From contig JAUWKS010000020.1 of NCBI GenBank assembly GCA_030614005.1, positions 1-54,033 of the forward strand: a stretch of 54,033 nt of DNA. Reading direction: 5' to 3'. The stretch is from Candidatus Heimdallarchaeota archaeon (lineage in GTDB: Archaea > Asgardarchaeota > Heimdallarchaeia > JABLTI01). Under the pieces are notes generated by a model. The model had not been told where the DNA came from and did no database searches. It was given only the letters and a program-made list of their open reading frames with translations. The position numbers and the translations under genes were made by a program. Shown piece after piece: positions 17,917-26,779 of the stretch (positions are counted from its first letter, which is position 1; each line of letters opens with the position of its first letter).

Positions 17917-18576
17917 TTGAATAATCCGTTTGTGAGTAAAATGGCTAAAGAAAACACTAATCAAGAATACACTTTGAAGGATGGTCAATTTCTTGTTAAA
18001 TTAGCCCGAAATTCAATAATCCATTATTTGACATTTGGTGAGCTAATAGAACAACCAATAGAAACTCCAGATAAGTTCTTACAAGATTCAGGTGTTTTCG
18101 TTACGTTAAATAAATTAGATCAGAATAAGACTAGAAGCTTGAGGGGATGTATTGGATTTCCGTTACCTGTTTATCCTTTAGTTATTGCTATAATTCAAGC
18201 AGCAAAAAGTGCTGCTGTTGGTGATCCAAGATTTCCCATTGTTACTATTCCGGAAATGAAGAATATCGTTGTTGAAATTACCATTTTAACACAACCTCAA
18301 GAATTGGAGGGAAAGGATTTCAAGGAATACCTTCAAAAAATTAAGATTGGTCGAGATGGTCTTATCATTAGAAAAGGCGTAATGAGCGGTCTGCTTTTAC
18401 CCCAAGTACCTATTGATTGGGGTTGGGATGTAAAAGAATTTTTAGAACATACTTGTAATAAAGCTGGCCTGCCAAAAGATTGCTGGAAAGACCCTAAAAC
18501 AACTATTGAATCTTTCAGTGGGATTATTTTTCAAGAAGAAGAACCAAATGGCAAAGTTGTTCAAGAAGAAATATGA
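17917..18576 (+). CDS. AMMECR1 domain protein
   Basis: The 219-aa sequence contains the family hallmark SLRGCIGFPLPVYPLVIAIIQAAKSAAVGDPRFP in its middle (residues about 75-110; cited here only as the LRGCIG and GDPRF motifs) and the C-terminal GLLLPQVPIDWGWD. AMMECR1 proteins are conserved from archaea to human and often neighbour MEMO or radical-SAM genes; their molecular role is unclear. The start could be TTG 17917 or ATG 17941. Its stop overlaps the region just before the aldo/keto reductase, suggesting coupling. Confidence 0.88.
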   Translation: MNNPFVSKMAKENTNQEYTLKDGQFLVKLARNSIIHYLTFGELIEQPIETPDKFLQDSGVFVTLNKLDQNKTRSLRGCIGFPLPVYPLVIAIIQAAKSAAVGDPRFPIVTIPEMKNIVVEITILTQPQELEGKDFKEYLQKIKIGRDGLIIRKGVMSGLLLPQVPIDWGWDVKEFLEHTCNKAGLPKDCWKDPKTTIESFSGIIFQEEEPNGKVVQEEI

Positions 18577-18614
18577 GCTCGATTATTTTTGACTTAACGA
18601 ATGGTGGAAAAATT

Positions 18615-19595
18615 ATGGAATATCTAAAATTAGGGAATACAGGCTTAAAGATTTCAAAAATGGTTTTAGGAACAATGCAAATGGGATGGAGAATAGATGA
18701 AAAAACTTCATTTCAAATAATGGATAGAGCAATAGAACTCGGTATTAATACGTTCGATTCTGCAGACATCTATAGCAAATGGTCAGAAGAAAGTTATCCC
18801 GGAAAAACAGAGGAAATAATAGGCAAATGGATAAAAGACAGAGGGACTCGAGACGATTTAGTATTAGCTACAAAATTGTACGGTGAAATGGGTGAGGATG
18901 TAAATAATCGTGGATTATCTAGAAGGCATATCCATCAAGCAGTTATTGCTAGTCTCAAGAGATTACAAACGGATTGGATAGATATCTATTTCACACATAC
19001 TTTTGATGAAGACACACCTGCAGAGGAAACATTGCGAACATTTACTTCATTAATTGAAAAGGGAAAAATAAACTATATTGGAGCCTCGAATCATCCTGCT
19101 TGGAGAATTATGCAATCATTATGGATAAGTGACAAATATAGTCTAGCACGGTACGAACTATTACAACCAGTATACAATATTGCTAGAAGAAAGACATTCG
19201 AACAAGAAATTGAACCAATCGTTCAAGAATACAATCTTGGAGTAACATCGTATAGCCCATTAGGCGGGGGATTTCTGACAGGAAAATATTCACCAACGAA
19301 AAAAGTGGACACACCAAGATACGATAATGTCAAGAAAAGATACTTCAAAGATAAGAATTTTGAGCTTCTTAAAACGATAAAGAAAATGGCTGCTGAAAAG
19401 GATGTTTCAATGGCCCAAATTGCTTTACTCTGGGTTCTCCATAAAGAGAATATTACTGCGCCAATTATTGGTGCAAACTCTATAGAACAGTTAGAAGAAA
19501 ATATTGGTGCTTTGGATATAAAACTCTCGAAAGACAATATGATAGAATTAGAAGAAGCTTCAGAATGGGTAACCTTAGATCAATTAACAAGGTAA
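18615..19595 (+). CDS. aldo/keto reductase
   Basis: The protein (about 326 aa) is a TIM-barrel NADPH-dependent oxidoreductase: MEYLKLGNTGLKISKMVLGT at the N-terminus, the catalytic FDSADIY (Asp, Tyr), LATKLYG (Lys), IYFTHTFDED (the catalytic His), and the C-terminal cofactor segment PIIGANSIEQLEEN. It is of the voltage-gated K-channel beta-subunit/YajO-like branch; the carbonyl substrate is unknown. ATG 18615 with GGTGG upstream matches the family start; an ATG at 18573 overlapping the previous stop would add 14 unlikely residues. Confidence 0.9.
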   Translation: MEYLKLGNTGLKISKMVLGTMQMGWRIDEKTSFQIMDRAIELGINTFDSADIYSKWSEESYPGKTEEIIGKWIKDRGTRDDLVLATKLYGEMGEDVNNRGLSRRHIHQAVIASLKRLQTDWIDIYFTHTFDEDTPAEETLRTFTSLIEKGKINYIGASNHPAWRIMQSLWISDKYSLARYELLQPVYNIARRKTFEQEIEPIVQEYNLGVTSYSPLGGGFLTGKYSPTKKVDTPRYDNVKKRYFKDKNFELLKTIKKMAAEKDVSMAQIALLWVLHKENITAPIIGANSIEQLEENIGALDIKLSKDNMIELEEASEWVTLDQLTR

Positions 19596-19633
19596 TGTTG
19601 TAAAGATGAAAATTAAAGTTTAGAATTTATGAC

Positions 19634-19802
19634 TAGAAACAACCCATACCTTTGTTTCTAAACTGTTAATTTAATATAACATTATGTCCGTATAATATCT
19701 TGGAGAGTAAAACTACATTTTTATTTACTCTCCGAATCCCATAAACCTCTCTCCCCAATAAATAACTCCCTTTTCCTGTGACGGGGGATTTAATCCCTCG
19801 TC
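19634..19802. other. three consecutive stem-loops in a 311-bp gap
   Basis: The gap between the reductase and the next gene holds no ORF I trust but three clear hairpins: TAGAAACAA/TTGTTTCTA (19634-19660), GGAGAGTAAA/TTTACTCTCC (19702-19733) and GACGGGGGAT/ATCCCTCGTC with one G-T pair (19780-19802). The first may terminate the upstream transcript. The others could be part of an untranslated leader or a small RNA. An AT-rich promoter-like stretch follows before the gene at 19907. Confidence 0.5.
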
Positions 19803-19906
19803 CTTAAATTGACTTCAAATGATTTTGAATTTTAAGAAGAATGAGAATTATCCAACAGTTCATGCCATTTTAAATACTCTAATAAATAGGGGGAAAATCA
19901 TAACAT

Positions 19907-20638
19907 ATGAGTTCCCTTCACATTATAGTTCCTCACATTAAAACAATTCTTAATCGGTTTTCTCTTAACATGCTTTATGGTTTATTTGTGAAGGAATTTA
20001 TCTACCAATCTAAATTTAAAAAATTACTAATACAAAAGAATTGGAATGATATAAAAATAAAACCACGAGGTTATGCTGCTAATTGTTCACTTTTATATTT
20101 TCTAGTTAAATTGCTTGTTGAAAAAAGACCGAACAAAATTCTCGAGCTTGGTTCTGGAGAAACAACCAAATTATTGTTTAGATATGTTAAAGAAAATAGC
20201 AGTAGTGACGTTCTCGTATTAGAAGACAATATTGGATGGTATAATAATATCAAGCAAAATTTCATTGCTGAAAGATTTAGCTATATTTGTAAACCTTTGG
20301 CAGAGCTCGAAGTAGATGATAGACTATGTAATTGGTATTCATATGATTTCTTGGAATTAAATCAGCAAGAGAAAAAATTCAATTTAATTCTAATAGATGG
20401 TCCAAAAGGAGTAAGACGATTTTCTAGGTTTGGGATAGTCAAGTATTTCTTTGATATTATCGACAAGGATAATTTCTTAATAATATTTGATGATTCATCC
20501 CGAAAAGGAGAGGAAGATACGATCAATTATTTACTTCAGCTTTTTGATGAGAAGAAGGTAGACTATACCAAGTTTGATCTATATGGTTCTAAGAAACAAA
20601 CATGTATTGCTTCCGAAAATTTTGTTTTAGATATATAA
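19907..20638 (+). CDS. class I SAM-dependent methyltransferase-like protein
   Basis: The 243-aa protein has a Rossmann-type methyltransferase core: ILELGSGETTKLLFRYV (motif I, about residues 75-90), VLVLEDNIGWY with the acidic end of strand 2, and FNLILIDGPKG (post-motif strand 4). The IDGPKG...RFSRFG pattern is seen in methyltransferases near glycan or surface-protein genes. The substrate is unknown. The next gene is a surface peptidase, with a hairpin element in between. Confidence 0.65.
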   Translation: MSSLHIIVPHIKTILNRFSLNMLYGLFVKEFIYQSKFKKLLIQKNWNDIKIKPRGYAANCSLLYFLVKLLVEKRPNKILELGSGETTKLLFRYVKENSSSDVLVLEDNIGWYNNIKQNFIAERFSYICKPLAELEVDDRLCNWYSYDFLELNQQEKKFNLILIDGPKGVRRFSRFGIVKYFFDIIDKDNFLIIFDDSSRKGEEDTINYLLQLFDEKKVDYTKFDLYGSKKQTCIASENFVLDI

Positions 20639-20650
20639 GCAATCGAAGAA

Positions 20651-20706
20651 ATTAGAGAGATGAACGATGGCATTAGTCGTTTTTCTCATTTGAAGGCAGT
20701 AGAATC
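20651..20706 (+). repeat. hairpin-forming repeat, copy 1
   Basis: This 56-bp element is nearly identical to 22739-22795. It contains GAACGA/TCGTT pairing around a loop TGGCATTAG, flanked by GAGA/TCTC, then TCATTTGAAGGCAGTAGAATC. It lies between the methyltransferase-like gene and the surface peptidase, probably in the peptidase leader. Confidence 0.75.
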
Positions 20707-20767
20707 CCTCTAACTTTATAGTCTCCAAGGAGCAATTAACACCAGTAAAAATTCATTGGGGGATTAA

Positions 20768-22729
20768 ATGCTCAAAAAAAGAACCTTCGTAAAAATTTTT
20801 GTTTTAATTATTACACTATCAATAATCGTACCACAATTTAGTGAGTATGTTGTTAGTAAAGTTGAAATAAAGAAAGCCATCGAGCCAGAAGCTGTAAAAG
20901 AATGGACTTTCATGTTATATCTCGCCGCTGACACTAGGGATCATCTTGTTACTTCAAGTTTAAATAATACCTATAACTCCATTGGTGAAGCAATTGAAAT
21001 GTGTTTTTATCAAGTTTCAAATTATGATGTAGATGTTGGATTTGAAACAAATCTGAATATAATTGCTCTTGTGGATCATCCATATGATGCAACCCATCAC
21101 TATGGATATGCAGAAATAATTCAAGTAAAGGTTGGTTGGGAAGCTAATATTATTCTGGACGATTTAGGTGCTACAAATATGGGTTCTAGATATACATTGA
21201 GTGATTTTATTGATTATTGTAAAACTAACTTTCCAGCAAATAACTATGCTCTAATGCTCTCGGATCACGGAAGGGGTTATGCAGGTTTAATTTATGATTA
21301 TCATGCTTCTCATCCATCTTATGAGTATGCACTAGGTGATTGTCTAACTCTAATCGAATTAAAAGATGCATTATCTGATAACCAAGGAGGAATAGATGTT
21401 CTATTTTTGAATACTTGCCTTGGTGGTTCTTTTGAACTTATGTGGCAGTTATATGGTTATGCAAATTATATTGTCGCTGGAGAAACAATTCAAGTGGGTA
21501 CCGTCCTTTTCCACCCAAGAGATATTCTTTATGCTCTATCTCGAGATCCTTTTATGACCCCACTCGAGCTGGCTCAATTGGCATTTGATGCTGGTCAAGA
21601 TCCTCAATTATGTCCTAGTTATCCATACAATGATGAACGTTGGCAATGTATCGGCCTTTATGATTTATCAAAATTACCTGGTGTGTTTGGTACACCAGTA
21701 TATAATCTGGCTGAAGTTTTTGAAGATTTTACAGGTTTGTTACTAAATGAATTCACTTTTAATGAAACTGAAGCCCAACTAATGTTCCGAACCATCAGAG
21801 TTGAAATGGATTATCATACTACATTATTTTCATCTAATTCAATGATGGTTGACTTGATGCATTTCGCAGAGAAGGTTATAGAGCACATAAGTGAATTTCA
21901 AGGGAACCAAGTTATGATTGCTAGTTATACCAATACTTTGATTGATTTAATCACACCCACTCCAGGTCAATTCTTGGTAGATCATTGGACTAGAGGAGCA
22001 ACTATTCATGAAAACATCAATGGATTCAGTATCTGTTTCCCAAATACTCGAGATAAATATGACCAATATCTCTACAAAAATTTCTATGAAGATTTAGATA
22101 TTTCTATTGACTCAGATTGGGAAGAATTTATTTTTGCCACCTATCCTGATCCTCTTGAACCTTTTTGGGACATCCATATTCCTGAATTTTGGGAAATAAA
22201 TCTATTACCAATTGATCCAACAGTTGATTTACATATATTCTTTGGTACGGACCCATACGAAGAACCATTACATGTTGGCCCTACCGGTTTAATTAACGAT
22301 TATAGTATGGATGTAGACTTAGGAATAGAAGGTGCTGAATATATTGATGATTTTCTCACTGGAGCAAAAACAATTATTATTCCAGCAACAAGCATAATGC
22401 AAACGAATCGAGATATTACACCAGTAAATTTCCAAGTTGTTGTTAATGCTACTTCTGCTGCTAGTGCTTCAATGGATGTTAATCTAAACGTTCGACATGT
22501 AAAAGATAATGAAATTTTATGGGAAGATACTCAAGAAAGCTCTATTGAAGTAGGCCAAGACCTTACTTGCGATATTTCAACAGATGATGAATGGACTGAT
22601 TTAGAAGATGTTCCCAAACCAAATGGATTTATAGGTCCAGAGAAAAATTTCTTAGAACCAGCAATAGTTTTTTCATTTTCAATAATTATTCTAGTAATTT
22701 TCTCCAGGAAATCCAAAAGGCAAAAATAG
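20768..22729 (+). CDS. surface-anchored clostripain-family (C11) cysteine peptidase
   Basis: The 653-aa protein has an N-terminal signal peptide (KKRTFVKIFVLIITLSIIV), a C11 peptidase domain beginning WTFMLYLAADT (about residue 46), and a C-terminal membrane segment (AIVFSFSIIILVIFS) followed by RKSKRQK. The catalytic dyad is visible as His167 in LSDHGRG and Cys217 in LNTCLGGS. C11 enzymes typically cleave after Arg or Lys. The domain between about 470 and 620 is beta-rich and unassigned. The layout is that of an extracellular enzyme held at the membrane by its C-terminus. Two copies of a hairpin repeat flank the gene. Confidence 0.85.
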   Translation: MLKKRTFVKIFVLIITLSIIVPQFSEYVVSKVEIKKAIEPEAVKEWTFMLYLAADTRDHLVTSSLNNTYNSIGEAIEMCFYQVSNYDVDVGFETNLNIIALVDHPYDATHHYGYAEIIQVKVGWEANIILDDLGATNMGSRYTLSDFIDYCKTNFPANNYALMLSDHGRGYAGLIYDYHASHPSYEYALGDCLTLIELKDALSDNQGGIDVLFLNTCLGGSFELMWQLYGYANYIVAGETIQVGTVLFHPRDILYALSRDPFMTPLELAQLAFDAGQDPQLCPSYPYNDERWQCIGLYDLSKLPGVFGTPVYNLAEVFEDFTGLLLNEFTFNETEAQLMFRTIRVEMDYHTTLFSSNSMMVDLMHFAEKVIEHISEFQGNQVMIASYTNTLIDLITPTPGQFLVDHWTRGATIHENINGFSICFPNTRDKYDQYLYKNFYEDLDISIDSDWEEFIFATYPDPLEPFWDIHIPEFWEINLLPIDPTVDLHIFFGTDPYEEPLHVGPTGLINDYSMDVDLGIEGAEYIDDFLTGAKTIIIPATSIMQTNRDITPVNFQVVVNATSAASASMDVNLNVRHVKDNEILWEDTQESSIEVGQDLTCDISTDDEWTDLEDVPKPNGFIGPEKNFLEPAIVFSFSIIILVIFSRKSKRQK

Positions 22730-22738
22730 TGCTTCAAA

Positions 22739-22795
22739 ATTAGAAGAGAAGAACGATGGTATTAGTCGTTCTCCTCATTTGAAGGCAGTAGAATC
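22739..22795 (+). repeat. hairpin-forming repeat, copy 2
   Basis: Copy of 20651-20706 directly after the peptidase stop codon. The stem is AGAACGA/TCGTTCT around TGGTATTAG. The stem base differs from copy 1 yet still pairs, while the loop and the tail TTTGAAGGCAGTAGAATC are kept. Confidence 0.75.
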
Positions 22796-22896
22796 TATCC
22801 CCCGAAAAAAATTTCGGCTTTTAGAATCAGCGTATATTAATTGATGTTGATACAAGTGCCTCACTTGATCTTTCTGTTTCCTGATGAAATATATTA

Positions 22897-22998
22897 TTAG
22901 CGAAATATGATGATTGATTCAGTTGTTTTCTTTCTAAACTCATTAACATCGATTACTTCTCGCCTTCTGAATTGCTTTTTATTTTTTTGACCTTTCAT
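22897..22998 (-). CDS. possible small basic protein (33 aa)
   Basis: A short ORF starts MKGQKNKKQFRRREV and is rich in Lys and Arg. GAGGT lies 7 bases before the ATG, a good ribosome site, and an inverted-repeat promoter-like region lies just upstream. No family is recognised and the length gives little statistical support. Confidence 0.35.
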   Translation of the reverse strand: MKGQKNKKQFRRREVIDVNEFRKKTTESIIIFR

Positions 22999-23019
22999 TG
23001 TTTATACCTCGTTTTTGTT

Positions 23020-23096
23020 CTAGGTATATCTATAACTGGTCACTCTATTTAACAAAAGTGAGTATATGTGACCATACTATATCTATTAAAAACTAG
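23020..23096. promoter_or_regulatory. inverted-repeat region, possible operator
   Basis: GGTCAC (23038-23043) and GTGACC (23068-23073) form an inverted repeat; CACTC (23041-23045) and GTGAG (23058-23062) offer a second, overlapping pairing. CTAG at both outer ends adds to the symmetry. It lies upstream of the small ORF at 22998 and downstream of the HicB/DinB-like gene. It may bind a dimeric regulator or fold in RNA. Confidence 0.3.
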
Positions 23097-23159
23097 GGTA
23101 AAAAGAAAAAATGGTGTTCTCATATTTTAACAAAACAAATATGAGGGTAATAGTAAAAA

Positions 23160-24014
23160 TTAGTCTGTTTTTTCAGTTGCTAATTTTTTTTCTAATACTT
23201 CGACTAACAACCTAATATCATTAATGCATTCTCTTTCATGCTCGATAAATCTACGAATGATTTTCTTTATCGTCCATTTCTCTTTTGGGTACTCTGGAAG
23301 GTTTTCAGAAGTAAATATTTCATCTGCATGATTTGCATAATTGGAACGTATTAATGCAATTGCTCCTAGTTGCACTTTGAAAATTCGTTCATATAGTGAC
23401 AATGATTCAAGTTCATCCGTTGTTAAGTTTATTACTCCTAAGAATTTTTCTTCTATCTCTGTTCCAAAACGAGATATATAGGCAAATTCTGTTTTGTAGA
23501 TCTTCGTTAGCGCTTCATTTAGTGTTGGTTCCCCTTCTAACACTTCTAGTTTTCTTTGCTCATTCGAGAATTGAAAGACTATTCTCATTAGTGCTTCTGG
23601 AAGAGACTTTATTACTTCTAAATAAAATTCAAAATCTTCTTTGCTTATTTCTTCGTGATCCGACTTGAATAATGCCGATTTGTGAGTTGATACACTTTGC
23701 TGTGCTACATTAGTGATTTCTTCGATTATTTGCATTTCGTTGATTCCTGCAAGAAAATCTTTTGATTTTACCATGTACTCGTTTTTTGCAAAATCCTTTG
23801 ATAGTAGCCATTCACTGTATTTCTTTACGTCTTTGAGTAGCGCATCAATTGCAGCTTCTTTTGTTGGTGCTCTTGCACAGCATCCAAGAAATTCTGCCGC
23901 ATGGGCATAGAAAAGCTCTTTCCCTTCTTCTAGATTAATTTTTAGTTCTGCCAAATCCTTTAACGACCATTTGAATATTTTAGTTTTTTTCTTTTTTCTC
24001 TCTAAAATTTTCAT
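23160..24014 (-). CDS. HicB-like / DinB-like fusion protein
   Basis: In this 284-aa protein the first about 75 residues look like a HicB-type antitoxin fold: a short beta strand pair, then YAHAAEFLGCCARAPTKEAAIDALLKD, where HicB proteins have 'Y.A..PelpGc.a.G.T.eEA'. The rest (about 110-280) is a four-helix pattern with HERECINDIR near the end, resembling DinB/DUF664 domains. No HicA toxin gene is next to it. Role unknown; sensing or binding of a small ligand is possible. It follows topoisomerase IB on the same strand after 91 bp. Confidence 0.5.
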   Translation of the reverse strand: MKILERKKKKTKIFKWSLKDLAELKINLEEGKELFYAHAAEFLGCCARAPTKEAAIDALLKDVKKYSEWLLSKDFAKNEYMVKSKDFLAGINEMQIIEEITNVAQQSVSTHKSALFKSDHEEISKEDFEFYLEVIKSLPEALMRIVFQFSNEQRKLEVLEGEPTLNEALTKIYKTEFAYISRFGTEIEEKFLGVINLTTDELESLSLYERIFKVQLGAIALIRSNYANHADEIFTSENLPEYPKEKWTIKKIIRRFIEHERECINDIRLLVEVLEKKLATEKTD

Positions 24015-24105
24015 TAAAAGTTCGTTTCTATAGACTAGTTTCTACTTTTTTAGTATTTTAACATTTGTTATTGTGGTTAAAATGACAATTTTGGGTTTTT
24101 AGAGC

Positions 24106-25974
24106 TTATTCGTCGTCTCTTTCTACCCATGAGAACTTATTTTGTAATGTTTTCGAGTAATAGTTTCTCCAATCATAGTCTACTTCTTTTCCCCAAGCAT
24201 GATATATTCTTGGATCAATATACGACTTCAAGCTCGTTCCTAAATTCCACACTTTAGTTTTCTTAGAAATTCGTTCTTGTGTTTCGATTTTCTTATATGC
24301 TTCTTTTGCTTTGTAGACACGTTCCTTAGCTGTGCCTAAGCTATTTTTTCCTCTAGCGATTTGACTTTGAGCAATTTCTATGCGCTTTTTCGCAGTGCCA
24401 ACTCGTTTCCTCTGAGTTTGTACTTTCTTCTTTTGTTTCGCACAAGCTTTAGTGAGTTTCACTTTTTCTTTTGAATCTTGTTCGTTGTTAGAAAGATCTT
24501 CTAGCTCAAGAAAATCACCTTTTGTTTGTTCGAGAATTTTTTGCTGCGCTTTTTCTTGTTTTCGTCTTTCCTTTAGATTCTTCTTAAGTTCTTCAAGACG
24601 TTCTTCTCTACCACTTTGGTTTAGTTTTGCTTTTTCAATGCGCTCACTTGATTTAATCTTTCGTTCTCTAAATCGTTGAATCCTATTTTCCCAATTCTTA
24701 GGTGCTTGTTTCATATGAGTACACACAACTGCTGCCTCGCGATTAGCCATCGTAGCAGCTTCTTTCTTCTTGTACTCTGGGTCATCTGCTGAAGTGTCAG
24801 ATTCTTCTAAATGAGCTGAGACGATATTTGTTGCATGAAACGTTCTAAATACTTTTGCCGTAAGATCAGGCACAATATTACTGAAGAAATCATTAACCTG
24901 AGTACTACCAATTTTCGAGAAAATCTGAGGTTTATCCTTTCCACTCTTTTCTGCTTCATCTATTAAAAATTGCAATTCTTTTATAATATATAATGGGAAA
25001 GTAGTATCTTTATTCCATTCCACAGAATCTTTTCCAAGAAAATTGAAATTTACCTCCTCACCATCAATTGTAACATGTTCAGGTCTTAAAGTGGTAGCAC
25101 CTACGGTATCTGCTTCATCTTCATCCTTTTCGTCACCAACTCTCAGAATTAGTTGATCAATGATGTAACAGGCAAGAGCAATTTTTCTTGTCCGAGGATT
25201 ATCACTTTTAATACCTTTATCAATTTCTAAACGAATTTTCTCTAATTGTCCCGCAACTTTCCTAGCCTTGTTGAATTTTTCGATTTCTCTATCTTGTTTT
25301 ATGGGTGTATTATCTGATAGCCAGACGTATTTTGTTTTTTTGGAAAGTTTATCTTCCCATTTCGCAACCCAAAGACATTCTGGTTCCCAAACGATTTCTT
25401 TCCATTTCTCTTTCCAATTCTCTTTCTTCTGTTCTTCAGATAACTCACTTATATTGAGAACAATATCTTTTGAAGTAGGACCTTCTTTCCATTTACCTCG
25501 CATTGGATGTTCTCCTCGACCCATAAATATACTACTAGGTTCAGCAGTCCAAGCTCCAATTTCCACTTTCATTTCGTCTAACAAGGTTGTGCCATAATAT
25601 TCTTTTAGCTCTTCTCGAACAACCTTTCGGTCTTCTCTTGCTTGCTTTTTTTGTTCTTTAGTCAAACTTTCTTTCTCAGCTCTTACTGATTCAATGTGTT
25701 CAATTACCTCTGAAAAATCAATGTCATCATCTGTGAGATTGTCATATCCTAGTTTTCTACTGAAATCGGCAAAGAAATTTTTACAAAAAATAGTATCATC
25801 TACATAGACTGTAGAAAGTTTTCTAACCCAAGCAATAGCCATTTGTTCTTGCATTGGATCGAGTTCTATCCTAGTATCTTTTACTCCAATTGTTAATCCA
25901 AGATACTTAATTTCTGAAATCATAATTCCATTGTGAGTTAGTTTTTTCATTTCTACCAAGGCACTGAACCTCAT
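24106..25974 (-). CDS. eukaryote-type DNA topoisomerase IB
   Basis: The 622-aa enzyme matches human TOP1 across its core. It relaxes supercoils by nicking one strand through a 3'-phosphotyrosine. All active-site residues are visible: Arg in LILRVGDEKDEDEADTVG, Lys in FLGKDSV, Arg in AKVFRTFHATN, His in VVCTHMKQAPK and the nucleophile Tyr585 in GTSLKSYIDPRI. The N-terminal TOP1 core begins KKLTHNGIMI and contains FMGRGEHPMRGKWK. A long charged coiled-coil linker (about 425-570) joins core and C-terminal domain, as in eukaryotes, but the eukaryotic N-terminal nuclear region is absent. The start could also be an internal ATG (residue 9 or 18). Confidence 0.95.
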   Translation of the reverse strand: MRFSALVEMKKLTHNGIMISEIKYLGLTIGVKDTRIELDPMQEQMAIAWVRKLSTVYVDDTIFCKNFFADFSRKLGYDNLTDDDIDFSEVIEHIESVRAEKESLTKEQKKQAREDRKVVREELKEYYGTTLLDEMKVEIGAWTAEPSSIFMGRGEHPMRGKWKEGPTSKDIVLNISELSEEQKKENWKEKWKEIVWEPECLWVAKWEDKLSKKTKYVWLSDNTPIKQDREIEKFNKARKVAGQLEKIRLEIDKGIKSDNPRTRKIALACYIIDQLILRVGDEKDEDEADTVGATTLRPEHVTIDGEEVNFNFLGKDSVEWNKDTTFPLYIIKELQFLIDEAEKSGKDKPQIFSKIGSTQVNDFFSNIVPDLTAKVFRTFHATNIVSAHLEESDTSADDPEYKKKEAATMANREAAVVCTHMKQAPKNWENRIQRFRERKIKSSERIEKAKLNQSGREERLEELKKNLKERRKQEKAQQKILEQTKGDFLELEDLSNNEQDSKEKVKLTKACAKQKKKVQTQRKRVGTAKKRIEIAQSQIARGKNSLGTAKERVYKAKEAYKKIETQERISKKTKVWNLGTSLKSYIDPRIYHAWGKEVDYDWRNYYSKTLQNKFSWVERDDE

Positions 25975-26055
25975 ATTTCTTCATTCGAGACCATTTTTAA
26001 AAGCTATCAATAGTTCACTTTAGATAAAAAAAGAATGATTAGATAAAAGTTGGTA

Positions 26056-26760
26056 TTATCTTACTTCACAAACTTCAAAATTTGCTTTAATTTTTTCACA
26101 AGCATCTTCAAGAATACCTAAGCGAAATGGTTGAAGCTTTTCAAATTCCTTATCTAAACACTTCAAGGGTCTGAATTGTTGAATATACAATCGCTTTGCT
26201 CCTTTGATCATTTCCGCAATAATTGGAATATCATGTTCAGGATCGATTATTGTAGGAACAACTGTTGTTCTAAATTCATAATCAATATCAGAATCAATTA
26301 TGATTTTAATTGATTTCAGAATATTTTTGATGTTCACTTTCTTGCCAGCAGCGAGGTGATATTTCTCTGGAATTGCTTTAACATCCATAGCAATATAATC
26401 AAGCAATTTGTCATCAATAAGTTTCTGAATTACATCAGGATGATTACCATTGGTGTCAATTTTTGTTTTTAACCCCATTCCTTTGATAATTTTCAGAAAA
26501 TCAGGCAATCGCTTACTGAGAGAAGGTTCTCCTCCAGTAATTGACACTCCATCCAGCCATTTGCTCTTTGATCTCTTTTCAATTTCTGCAAGAATTTCAT
26601 TCGTATCAAAACTTTTTACAGCATCTAAAGGAATTAAATCCGGATTGTGACAGAATGGACATCGAAAATCACATCCTGCAAGAAAGATACTATCTACAAT
26701 TAGACCTGACCACTCAATAATTGAACCCTGTTTATACCCCTTAATTTCAAGTCCTACCAA
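26056..26760 (-). CDS. nrdG: anaerobic ribonucleotide reductase activating protein (radical SAM)
   Basis: The 234-aa protein is a radical-SAM activase with the 4Fe-4S motif CDFRCPFC (C-x3-C-x2-C, residues about 30-37), the GGE-like SITGGEPS and DTNGNHP strands. It abstracts hydrogen from a Gly in the C-terminus of NrdD, making the glycyl radical. The N-terminus (GYKQGSIIEWSGLIVDSIFL) fits NrdG/pyruvate-formate-lyase-activase relatives. Translation starts at TTG. It lies downstream of a two-gene NrdD, supporting activation of that target, although a general glycyl-radical activase cannot be excluded. Confidence 0.9.
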   Translation of the reverse strand: MVGLEIKGYKQGSIIEWSGLIVDSIFLAGCDFRCPFCHNPDLIPLDAVKSFDTNEILAEIEKRSKSKWLDGVSITGGEPSLSKRLPDFLKIIKGMGLKTKIDTNGNHPDVIQKLIDDKLLDYIAMDVKAIPEKYHLAAGKKVNIKNILKSIKIIIDSDIDYEFRTTVVPTIIDPEHDIPIIAEMIKGAKRLYIQQFRPLKCLDKEFEKLQPFRLGILEDACEKIKANFEVCEVR

Positions 26761-26779
26761 TTATGTATTCAACTCGATT

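Noticed and set aside
24452..24679. Ser/Phe-rich plus-strand ORF inside topoisomerase IB
   Set aside because: Complement of the charged coiled-coil linker; shadow frame.
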